From Flectonema sp. DT1601 (Eukaryota; Euglenozoa; Diplonemea; Diplonemida; Diplonemidae): a stretch of DNA of 64,000 nucleotides. A program made the position numbers and the translations under genes. Every line of letters starts with the position of its first letter. Within the stretch, counting starts at the first letter, position 1. The stretch is taken from NCBI GenBank assembly GCA_964019425.1, contig OZ025861.1:1-64000 (forward strand), in the 5' to 3' direction. Below are positions 1 through 9,500 of this stretch, piece after piece. The notes under the pieces were generated by a model, which searched no databases, was not told the DNA's origin, and saw only the letters and a list, made by a program, of their open reading frames with translations.

Positions 1-48
1 AAAATAAAATAATAACAAATTGATATTGGCGACTACATGTCACCTACT

Positions 49-2090
49 TTACTTCCAAAGTCTAAGGTTAGATGTCTGTTCCATCCACCTTATGATCAAC
101 GCGAGTGATGGAAGCCACGCCAAAGTGAAGAGAGCTTCAAGGTTAGGAATTTCGTTGGCAATAATAAGTTCTCGATCGCGATCCCACTTGCCGGTCAGTG
201 TTGAGAAGCCCAGGATTTTGAACCTGGCCGAGTCGAGTTTGGGAGATTGACATCCCTGCAGCAGGTGAACCTGTGAGGACGGTTCGCCACAAAATGGGCA
301 GTCGATCGTCTTGCGCCAGTTCTGAATTAGCGGGTGACATCCTGTCCGGAAGTTCGCTATCCGTATCTCGTCGGCTCTTTCCATCCCAGGAGGGTATTTA
401 ACGGAACGGCCTCTGATGAGGTGTTTGTAGCAGGTGTAACCACTCACGTTAAGCAGATCCTTTTTGATGCAGCGCTTAACATGTGATGATCGCGAGAAGT
501 AAGTGCCCTTGACTAGCACAGGTCGGATGTTCTTGTTGTGCGCTGCTTCCTTTGCAAGCGCGTCAACTTCATCGTGAAACTCGATTCCAATGTGCGATGG
601 GATGAATTGCAAATGCACTTTCATTTCACACATGCGCAGGTATTCCAGTATCTTCAAGGACTCAGTATTCTTCTGTCTGCACCTTCCACCCAGCAGTTCA
701 TCCAGAAGGGATTTTGAGTCCGTGAATATCCTCACAGATTTCATTGAAGTATCTTTGCTAAACACCGTTTTCAGATGTCTAGCCGCGTTCTTCAGAGCAT
801 GTTGTTCAGTCCTATAGCTGCAGTCAGCTTGATAAAGCCTAGACGCGTATGCAGATCGAAGGCCGCTACGTGACTTGGCAATATGAGCCGCACCGGCCGC
901 GCCGGAAGCAGAGTAAGAACCATCGCAGTTGATTACCATGTCGACAGGAGGTAACGTTCCAATGTACGACATGAATTTTTCTTTGTCCACCGCAGGGTTC
1001 GCGGACTTCGGAAATCCGCAGCTGTTGCTAATCCTAAGGTTCGTCGGAGATATCCAGGGTTCCATCGAGTCAGGCTGCACTAAGCACTGGCTTTCACGCT
1101 GACTATCAGTGCCAGGGATTAGGCCAGCCCAGTAGCTTTGTGTTGAGGCGAGTCTGTTTGTATTAGGTATCCAAGTCATGGCTTTATACCTGTAGTACGC
1201 AATTTTTGTCTGCTTTTCAATCTGACGTTTAAAAGGATACATGTCAGACTCCCACAACAGTAACTCTCTTGGCGTACACTTGCTGCATCCAGTAACCAGT
1301 CTGGCGACCTTCCTCAGTTCGAAGTCGATGCTGTCAACGCTGCTGCTTATCAGCCAACCAAAACTGTCAAGCGCATATGAGATTCTTGCGGTTACATAAA
1401 GGTTCTTAACCATGTTAAGAGTCTTGTAGTCCAGTTCGTACGGCTGGAGGCACTGCAGAAGTGATATCCCCCTCTTTAATTCTTCGTGAATCTTGCCTAC
1501 TTGTTTGTGGAAGGTGAGCCTGTCGTCGATGTGAACTCCGAGGTATTTTACTGAGTCGACTATCGGTAACAGAAAGGCAGTTTTGAATATTGCTCTCACA
1601 ACCATAATGCTGTCCTCACGAACGACGTATTGCAGCATCAAGTTGTCGAGTTCTTCTTGTGTCTTGATTGGGATTCCTCCAATTTCAAGAATCGTTTCGC
1701 CACTTTGAAGCATGGGTCTGGGTGATTTGAGATTGATATGATTCTCGATGTCACCATAGTCAAGTTTAAGCATGCGTTCCTCAACAGATCTAGAGAAAAG
1801 CAGTTCGCGATTACACGTATCGTTTAGTACTATGCCCTTCGAGCGAACATTCATCTTAAGCGCACAGGTTTTGGAGACCGATAAGGCCATGTCGTTTTCA
1901 AAACACCATTGATCCACTTTGTCGAGTACTAATTGAGCATTCGAAAGAGCTTCTTCCATGTTTGATCCTGACACTACACAGGCTGTGTCATCAGCATACA
2001 GAGCAGACGTCGTTGTTTCCTTCTCCAGTTCCAAAATCTTGCAGAGGTCATCAACGTAGATAAGATAGAGAAGAGGAGTGCGGGTCTCGA
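49..2090 (-). mobile_element. 5'-truncated non-LTR (LINE) retrotransposon, RT C-terminal part plus RNase H
   Basis: An open frame runs from 2352 to 49, but recognisable LINE sequence begins only near 2090, at the end of the RT palm. It reads LLYLIYVDDL, then ALYADDTA (the YADD catalytic box, about residue 118), then VDSVKYLGVHID leading into the thumb. An RNase H domain follows (about residues 467-600) with the acidic residues in CDGSYS, TEQHAL and FTDSKS, and a closing SHIG...DALAKEA. A Cys-rich tail has CPFCGE...HLLQGC. The endonuclease, RT fingers and most of the palm are missing, so this copy cannot be autonomous; 5' truncation is usual for LINEs. RNase H after the RT recalls the I/Ingi/R1-type clades, but I cannot assign one. 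The segment between YADD and VKYLG is unusually long (see findings). It shares the strand of the host genes and may be cotranscribed with them. Confidence 0.85.
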
Positions 2091-2664
2091 TGCATCCCAT
2101 ATACAGTTTTTGGGTCCCCCAGCCATTTTGGATTTTGTAATGAATGGTTAGTTCTGAAACTATTTGTGTAGTAAACACTAGTTTGCCCAAACAATAAAAA
2201 CACATCCTAACATCAAAGAGATAATGACTGCCGATACCGACAACTAAGTCTGCTCGTGTCAACTCCAATAATTCAGAACAGTTTTGGGACAAGAAATATG
2301 CAGCGCAATGAATTCTGCTGCTGCAGATATACAAAAAAAAAACAAAACACATTCCACAACATTAACTTATGATTTGGGGGAAATGCGACCATCGATATCG
2401 ACTACTGAAATAGATCTCGTTGATCATTCTGAAGACTGAAGAGGAAGAAACAAAAACTCAAAAAAAAAAAAAAAAAGAAAGAAACAAGTCTCGCGAACAA
2501 TAAAATAGTAAAGACTGTTATTATTTTATATTATGAAAGATTGAAGAAAGGGATAATAACCCAAGATGAGATCAGACCTCATTATGTCAGCGGAGAACAC
2601 TCTCACTGGATACAATGAGAGATTCCAACTAAAATCAGATCACATGACTACGTGTTAGCGACAC
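2091..2664. other. Intergenic, no gene seen
   Basis: The open frame of the LINE continues to 2352 into sequence that does not look like reverse transcriptase, so it probably crosses the truncation point. The rest is AT-rich with an A-tract near 2459-2475. I see no RNA gene or second ORF here. Confidence 0.4.
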
Positions 2665-3252
2665 TCACATGTGTCGCATTGGACTGTAGCTGCTAGACCT
2701 CCATTTCGAACCCGGAAACAGAGATGATGGGTCATCAGGAATTGATAAATCCCCGCTCAAATAAAGATTTAGGAGTGCTTTCGCAGTATCATCAGGATGA
2801 GGAACCCATTCATAAAGTTCTAAAATAATATCTCTAAATAGAGTTCGGGATAGACAAAGCGCTATTGTTTTAAAATAAGGATGCCTTCGATTTTCATCGC
2901 AATCAGACTCTGGTTTCTTACAACCCGTCAAGCTAAGAGTCAACGGAGTACCACAACGAAGAGAGCATCTGCAGGTTATTTCAAACTCAAATCCTTTATT
3001 GTTAAAGTGCTGATGAATTGCTCGAGGGACTATCCCGTGAACTTGTCTGTGAGCCATCCTAGCCGCCCTTTCAGGTGCTAGTGCTGGCCACAGATATCTG
3101 ATAGAACTCGGAACAGGAGTATTTATGTGAAGTCTTCCCTCTTCTTTATCTCCAATCACTTCTGCCAACTCTTCCCCAACTCTTTCTAATTGCTCATAGC
3201 AATCTTTCGCAAAGGCTCTCGCTGATGTTTTTTGAACTTCCTTACATCCCAT
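2665..3252 (-). CDS. Uncharacterised 195-aa protein
   Basis: This is an intact frame with ordinary protein composition and no low complexity. I do not recognise the family. Visible features are a helical N-terminal third, a Cys pair region ITCRCSLRCGTPL near residue 95, GCKKPESDCDE near 110, and a helical C-terminal half ending in SSSYSPMRHM. No signal peptide or membrane segment is evident. On the minus strand the ATG is preceded by TTCTCCAG and a short leader containing a G run, which could be a trans-splice acceptor about 20 nt upstream. It lies between the LINE relic and eL21 and has their orientation. Confidence 0.6.
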   Translation of the reverse strand: MGCKEVQKTSARAFAKDCYEQLERVGEELAEVIGDKEEGRLHINTPVPSSIRYLWPALAPERAARMAHRQVHGIVPRAIHQHFNNKGFEFEITCRCSLRCGTPLTLSLTGCKKPESDCDENRRHPYFKTIALCLSRTLFRDIILELYEWVPHPDDTAKALLNLYLSGDLSIPDDPSSLFPGSKWRSSSYSPMRHM

Positions 3253-3307
3253 TATTTAATACCCCCCCTCTGGAGAACTAATTTGTATTGTAAACAAAAC
3301 AATTCGC

Positions 3308-3550
3308 ATGTTAGAAGGCATGTTCGAATTAAAGATCAAAACTCGAGAGCTGGTAAAATATTGTGAAATCAATTATAAGGAACCCCGCTGTCCTCCTCAT
3401 CATGTATGGGTTACCAGACTGACAAACAGTTTTCAAAAAATGACAAAGAGATACCCAATTGAGTTTGAGTTGATAGAGGATGTCATGAGTGTTCCTTCCT
3501 TTGGCGATACCGACAGCACAGATATATTATTGTTTCCTGTTCTAAGATAA
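3308..3550 (+). CDS. Possible small plus-strand ORF, 80 aa
   Basis: This frame opposes all neighbouring genes. Its composition is protein-like (for example EINYKEPRCPPHHVWVTRL), and the overlapping minus frame is less convincing. It begins only 55 nt from the start of the minus-strand gene ending at 3252, so the two would be divergent. I see no clear acceptor, homology or intron. It may be chance; I include it because a divergent pair would break an otherwise one-directional cluster. Confidence 0.2.
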   Translation: MLEGMFELKIKTRELVKYCEINYKEPRCPPHHVWVTRLTNSFQKMTKRYPIEFELIEDVMSVPSFGDTDSTDILLFPVLR

Positions 3551-3863
3551 TTTAAGAAACACAACAACACGACCACAAGGTCTGCTCCGTTCCCACAACT
3601 CCTTTCTGGAATCTCATTCATGTCACAAGAAACTCACTTTTTTAAAACATTTTTTTTTTTCAGGTTTCTTCTTCTTCTTCTTCTTTTTTTTTTTTTTTTT
3701 TGTCTCCTACTTTAGTTTTTTTCGCTTCACTGGAGAGGACTCCAACTGAAACTGATTTGATCGATTCGTAAGAACACTAAAAACAGGCAGCGAAAACAAA
3801 GACAAACGAGGGGGTGAAGGGTAAGGAGGGAATAACACTACTAAAATAAAAACACATAACAAA
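3551..3863. other. Intergenic with CTT/T-rich tract
   Basis: Non-coding. It contains a (TTC)n stretch followed by a T run at about 3662-3701, and probably holds the 3' UTR of eL21 (minus strand). Nothing else is seen. Confidence 0.4.
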
Positions 3864-4343
3864 TTAGACCTTGTAAGCCTTGAGCGGGTCGAAGAATTCT
3901 GGACGAAGGTCAACGATGCTCTTCTGCTTCTTGATGATGCAAGCGGTTCTTGGCTGGTTGGCAGGAACTCTCTTCACTCTCTGCTTCTTCTCCTTCTGAA
4001 GACCGGCGTTGGTGGCGATTCTTCTCTTCAAGTCATCCTGGCACTTCGACTTTCTAACGTGCTCAACTCTGACGTTGATTCTCTTTCTGAAGACCTTTCC
4101 GTTGTGCTTCTTGTTTACAATAACTCCGACAGCACGTGGGGTGACGTTCCATACGATTCCAGTCTTACCCTGGTACACCTTGTGCGGAAGCGACTTCTGG
4201 ATAGCTGGGTCAGCACAGATGTTGACGTAGTCTCCTGCCTTGTACTGGGTCAAGTATCTGGTCTGGTTTGGCATACCCTTAGTGCCAAAGGTCTTGGAGA
4301 ACAAGTTTCTTGTTCCCGCACGGTAACCATAGGAGTGAACCAT
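3864..4343 (-). CDS. RPL21: 60S ribosomal protein eL21
   Basis: Cytosolic large-subunit ribosomal protein of 159 aa, the normal eL21 length. It begins MVHSYGYRAGTRNLFSK and has the conserved core PHKVYQGKTGIVWNVTPRAV (residues about 53-72), then VGVIVNK, then RINVRVEHVRKSKCQ. The KOW-like beta-barrel is complete and the C-terminal tail is basic. The MVHSYGY start and IVWNVTPR are close to the trypanosomatid protein as I remember it, and differ from the animal and fungal IDIKG.../RVYNVTQ form. The ATG lies 15 nt after a minus-strand AAAACAG at 4359-4360, a candidate spliced-leader acceptor. No cis intron is needed. Confidence 0.95.
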   Translation of the reverse strand: MVHSYGYRAGTRNLFSKTFGTKGMPNQTRYLTQYKAGDYVNICADPAIQKSLPHKVYQGKTGIVWNVTPRAVGVIVNKKHNGKVFRKRINVRVEHVRKSKCQDDLKRRIATNAGLQKEKKQRVKRVPANQPRTACIIKKQKSIVDLRPEFFDPLKAYKV

Positions 4344-4570
4344 TTTGTGATAATAATACTGTTTTTTTTTATAATAATTATTAATTTTAATTATTTGAGT
4401 AAATAATGAAACAAAGTTGAGGAGTCACAAATCATCTCATTCAGTAGCTGTAATAAAATAAATCATTATCACAACACACAACTCAGTAGATAGCTGTCCG
4501 GGGGAATGTACAACGTTCCGGATGTTAACATCAATACCAGTCAGACCATTATCAGCGACAGCAGTTCGAA

Positions 4571-6163
4571 CTACTCATCAGCTCCTTCACCAGCCTCCTC
4601 TTCAAGTGCTTCCTCTTCGGGAGCTTCTTCCGGTTCTGGAGGTGGAGGTGGGCGTTGATATTGTAAAGCTTCTTTCTTTAGAGTTCTGTAGTTCAGATAT
4701 TTCTTTTGCCACTTCTCACATTCAGTCATCAGTTGAACAGATTGACTGCTGTCAATTCGAGTAATGACTGGACCTGCAGAAGGTTCCAAAGTAATAACAG
4801 TCGGAGTTCCATCACCAGAAGGATCTAATTTAGAAACAGTAAAAGTACTAAAACACGGAATTAGTATTTCCGATTCACTTGGAAATCGAGAAACCTTCGT
4901 CATATCAAACCCCTCAGCTATTCTATTGAATATCAATACGTATCCAGAGGATTCTCCAAGTGCTTCTTTCTTACCTTCCTCACCAACTGAGAGTAGTGTG
5001 AGTCCGCCGAAACTGATGTTCGAACCTTCTGTTAGCTGCTGAAGTCTAGCAGACTGTTCTTCAGTAGGTTCGTTAATATGAAGGAAACCGTTATCAGTAT
5101 TCTCAAGTGGTGAATGAGCTATCGTTCCAATCAAATGAGAAACAAACCCCCAAGTCGATGGTGTTGTTGTTACTGTCGAGGAATCGGTCAATACAGCAGA
5201 CTGAATGTCTGGAATCTCATCTTCAGCATCAGGAGGTAGAAATAACAATTCCCTCAGTGAAGTTGAATCACACGAGAATAGACACATCGTCAGGAGTTGT
5301 ATATTTAATAGTCGCACAGAACTTCCTACTTGATCTGATAATCGTTTTGCTAATAAAGAAAACTGTCCGACAGTACTTCCGGGGATGTTAGTCGACAGCT
5401 CCGTCAATAGTTCCTTAGAATGAGATCGGCAGCAGAATTCAGAATGTGCCGAAGTAGCATCTTCCGATGTCAGTAATTTTATATAATTGTGACTTCTTCC
5501 TGGTTCCCTTTTAGATTCTGACCTGTCTTGTGATAAAGCTGTAACAGCCTGCGTGTCGTATTGTAATTTCGTAATCTCAATATCACTTCGTGTGTGTAGT
5601 GCCTTAGTACGTTTAATTAAGTCATTGTAACTATCAGCAAGATTACAACGGATTTCTTCTATTTGTGAGAGGGTAAGGACTTCTTCTTCACCAAATAAAT
5701 TAGAAACAGCTGGCAAATCATTCGCAACCGCTATATCACGTGGTGTTGCATTAAATGATCCGGCTGTTGTTCGAGTCTTTGCCCCTTTTCTCAAGAGGTA
5801 TTTTACCATTTCTGGTTCCGATCCAAGGACTGCCCAGTGTAAAGGTGTCGCAGATATCTCTGATGACTTTCTTGAGCATTTGAATCTATGAACGTAGATA
5901 CCGCTGTCTTCTGTTTCGAAAATATCAAAACCAAAACCAAACTCTTCGTATCGAACCGCGTTACTAAAAGTTTTTAAAGTTCCCAAAACATTAACTTCCT
6001 CAACTCGATTTTCTTCTTTCGCTTCCTGAGCATCGAAATCTACTTCCTCACCTTCTCCCTCTGCAACTTCTTCATCGCCATCACCCAGAAGCTTCTTCAC
6101 CATTTTAATATCACCAAAGTACGCAGCAGTACATAGATCTCGGTACTTAAGCTGGTTGGTCAT
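4571..6163 (-). CDS. Ankyrin-repeat protein with C-terminal ADP-ribosyltransferase-like domain
   Basis: 530 aa. The N-terminus has ankyrin-type units: YRDLCTAAYFGDIKMVKKLL (residues 7-26), then, after an acidic insert, TPLHWAVLGSEPEMVKYLLR (about 107-126) and TPRDIAVANDLPAVSNLF. The middle (about 170-330) is helical. Residues about 370-460 resemble the arginine ADP-ribosyltransferase fold: a beta strand with GSNISFGGLTLLSV, then SSGYVLIFNRI, then RFPSESEILIPCFSTFTV, which carries the E-x-E catalytic pair (SESE). The expected upstream Arg strand and the S-T-S motif are not clear (TLLS instead), so activity is uncertain. The C-terminal tail is Pro/Glu-rich. The ATG is 15 nt from TTTTCAG at 6179-6180, a good trans-splice acceptor. 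The ankyrin call is firm; the ART call rests on pattern only. Confidence 0.75.
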   Translation of the reverse strand: MTNQLKYRDLCTAAYFGDIKMVKKLLGDGDEEVAEGEGEEVDFDAQEAKEENRVEEVNVLGTLKTFSNAVRYEEFGFGFDIFETEDSGIYVHRFKCSRKSSEISATPLHWAVLGSEPEMVKYLLRKGAKTRTTAGSFNATPRDIAVANDLPAVSNLFGEEEVLTLSQIEEIRCNLADSYNDLIKRTKALHTRSDIEITKLQYDTQAVTALSQDRSESKREPGRSHNYIKLLTSEDATSAHSEFCCRSHSKELLTELSTNIPGSTVGQFSLLAKRLSDQVGSSVRLLNIQLLTMCLFSCDSTSLRELLFLPPDAEDEIPDIQSAVLTDSSTVTTTPSTWGFVSHLIGTIAHSPLENTDNGFLHINEPTEEQSARLQQLTEGSNISFGGLTLLSVGEEGKKEALGESSGYVLIFNRIAEGFDMTKVSRFPSESEILIPCFSTFTVSKLDPSGDGTPTVITLEPSAGPVITRIDSSQSVQLMTECEKWQKKYLNYRTLKKEALQYQRPPPPPEPEEAPEEEALEEEAGEGADE

Positions 6164-6549
6164 TTCAGACCGTTGGTCCTGAAAAGAATATAAAATAATT
6201 TGCTGTTAATGTGTTATTGTGTTCCAACTGGTATCGGATTTGACGACAATTCTTGACTCCTCCTAACTGTCGAATATGAGAAAACATTAGTTTGATTGTG
6301 TTCTGAATATTATTAAAAAGATAATGAAAAGAGACAAAATCGATTTAAAGATTTCCGCAATGAAAACTCTGAACGGCAGTTGAGAGACTTGCAAGTGTGT
6401 AAGTGGTGCTGGGGGGGGGGCTGGGGTCGAGGAAAAGCAGTTTCCGCGTGAGGATACGAAAGAAGGGATGCAATAGGCTGAGAGAGGGAGTACAATGGCC
6501 TGAGTAAATCATTCCTTCGATTATGTAATCATATATCACTTTCTATTTG
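6164..6549. other. Intergenic
   Basis: Non-coding AT-rich spacer with a G9 run near 6411-6419. Short frames here have no protein-like character. Confidence 0.4.
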
Positions 6550-9500
6550 TCACCATCTTGCACGAGGTCTCATGTGTTGATTTAGCTGAGGCAGTTGTAC
6601 GTCATTCCCAAATGCCTTCGCTTTGATTGGAGTCTTCTTAGCAACGGCGGTTTTGGGTGATCCAAAAGAATTTCGAGGAAGAGCAGTAATTTCAGGAGTC
6701 TCTTGCCTGTTGAGCGTTGGCAACTTACCAGATGAAGGAATTCCGTTAGCAACTTGTTTAGATGGTTGCTTTGGGAGTGCTGATAATTGAGGTCCCTGTT
6801 TTGACTCTAATCTTTTCATCATCTTTTGAGAACGTTGATGTACAGAACTCGAGTTAGCCGTGTCATCGAGAGCGAGGTTAAACTTCTTCGCATTGAACGC
6901 GCGGCTTTTCCTTCGACTGTTTTCAGCTCCGAATCCTGCTAGAGTCGGAGCCGCCTGATCAATCGCTGGGCCAATTGGAGGTAATTCAGTTTCTGCACTA
7001 AAAGTCATCAACTCATCCCCTGCTGGAGATTTCTTATCATCTGCCGGACCAGTTTCTTCAGTCGCTACGTTGTGTAGCTGCTGATGATGGGGTTTTTGTA
7101 TTACATTCGTCGCCGCGTTGGAAACATCAGCTGCTGGTTGCCTTTCCGAAAGTTTCGGATGTTGCTCTCCCTGGAGTTTCATATTCATGGCGTCTTCAAG
7201 TTGTTTTGTTGCATTTGAACCAGCTGGTAAGTCAACAAGATCCCATCCTTTGGTAGGAGGTAATTCCGATGGTGTGGATTGCGTACCCTCTTGATCCTGC
7301 CGTAAGCCGTCGCCGCGACTTTTAACCAGAACTCTCATGAATGCACTCTTCGTGTCTTTCATTCTTGAAGATCGTTTGAGTGGATCTTCTTCTCGTTGTT
7401 GTGATGCATTTGCTCTCAACTTACTAAGTAGTTCAGTTAATCTTGTCGCACCATTAACTGCTACACTTTTGGGGGAAGCAGGTTGATCAGCTTTCCTCCT
7501 GGAAGCGATTCTCGTGAGGTTTGAAATCGAGGCTGGCTGTGCTTGTGATTCTAAAATATCATTAGTTGGAACTTGTGTCTTCATTGGGACCAAAGTCCGA
7601 TTTGCAAACATTTTTGCTGCTACCGGAAGTGCAGGAGCAGGTTCTTCGACAGTGGGTGCTCCATTTACAGCATCCTCATCTTGTGAATTGGCACTGGGGG
7701 CTTTCTTTCCTTGTGGTGAGAAAAGGTTCCTTATTGCGGATGATGCCTGGACTGGAGCGGGCGCCTTTTTTGCAAACCTCAGCTTTTCCCACAGTGACTT
7801 TCCCAACAGATCAACAACCTTTTCCGGGTTTATATCTTCTGACTTTGAACCCAACTCAGATAAGTTAGTATCCTGCTGTGGAGCAGACTTGACAAGTCCC
7901 TGAAGAGCTTTCAGCACGTTAGTTGCTTGTGTTGTTTCATCTTTTTCACTTAGAAAGTTTCGAGCGGTTTTAGCAAACAACTGACCAACTCCAGTAGTTG
8001 TTTTTATACCTCTGCGCTTCATAGTAACACACTGCTTAATGGCACGAGATAAGTAACCTAAGGTAGACTTACAAAGCATTGAATATTGCTGTTCTTGAAA
8101 TGCTCGTTCTTCGCGAGTATCGTCATCGATAACAAAGCGACTAGCTTCGTCACATATGTGACGAAGTTTGCCGACGTCTTTGGCACGGACATGTGGATTG
8201 GCTGCTACGATGTCGCTGAAATCGATTCCTTGCTGGGCCATTGACTTCACCCACAGGCAGAGTAACTGCTCATCAGAAATTGGGTTTTCATGTTCCTTGG
8301 CGAAGGCTCTCTGGAAAAGTATCACAAATAACCTCACACGACGATGTAGTTTTAATATGTCGTTCGTCTTTTGACCGTGTTTCGCAATCACGTTCTTTTC
8401 TATTTTTACAGACGCAAGTGCAGCAGCAGCTACTTTGAGCTTACTCGGAGGACAGGAGGCCCCACCAATTTGAATAGAGTAGGCATCCAGATCTAATTTA
8501 AGAGATTCGATTCGATGTGTTCCCTGATCGATAGTTTTATACTTCGCGACTTTAGCTTGATTTGACATACTCTGAGTCATGTAGATGCCACCAACATCAC
8601 AGAGACCACATAGAGCTGCAGCACAAACAACATGTGATCCAGGTACTGTTGTGCTCACTAGACGAGCCTCACCCAACGCCAGACCAATTCGAGAGATGCA
8701 AACATTTCCGCCGTCCGAAAAATTTGGAGTTTCTGAAAATATTGCAGCTGGCCATGGTTGTGTCTTCGTCGTCATGGAGAGCGACCATTTCAAAGCTTGT
8801 CGAGCCTTCCTAAAAGCGAGAATGAAACAATCTCCTCCACTAAAGACTTCCCAGCCCTCAATCGACATCAACGAGTTACGAAGAACATCTCGAAACTCTT
8901 TTATGGATTCTATAAAAGTGTCAGCATATTCCCTCCGACTCTTATCCTTACTCAGAGAGTAATGAAGATGATTCCCCCAGGCGGCAGAGCTTCCATTCAG
9001 ATCGATCACAGCTACCGCCATGCCAGCAGCTTCAAGAGCCTGCTCTTCTTCAGTACCCTGAAATTTGATACATCGATCAGAATCGATTCGTTTCATTTCA
9101 GTAATCGTGTTTTCAATCCATTGTCTTCTTGATGATATGATGGCTCCCAAAGAAGTAGATTTGATTTCTATTATTTTCTTACCAGCAGCAGTTTCCGTTC
9201 CTTCCTTTTCCTGAGGAGGACAATAGTAGTCACTCTCAAGGATACCGTCATCTGACAGTTCATTTACAACACAAGAGAGAACAGTTATGTTAGTCCTTCC
9301 ATCTTTTAATGTGAGGGCTCGCTCTTTGTGATTAAATAATTTCTTAGTTGCTTCTGAAAGTCTTTTCCAAGCATCAGAAGCAATCAAAATTTCATTACCT
9401 AAACATTGATCAGAAAGTTGAAATACAGATCCGATTGAAAGACCAATAGAAGCCGTTAGATAAATTGGTTCATCACTGTAAGTGTTTCGAATACGAATCG

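Noticed and set aside
7514-9132. Several 65-129-aa plus-strand frames
   Set aside because: They are shadows of the long cyclase gene on the other strand.
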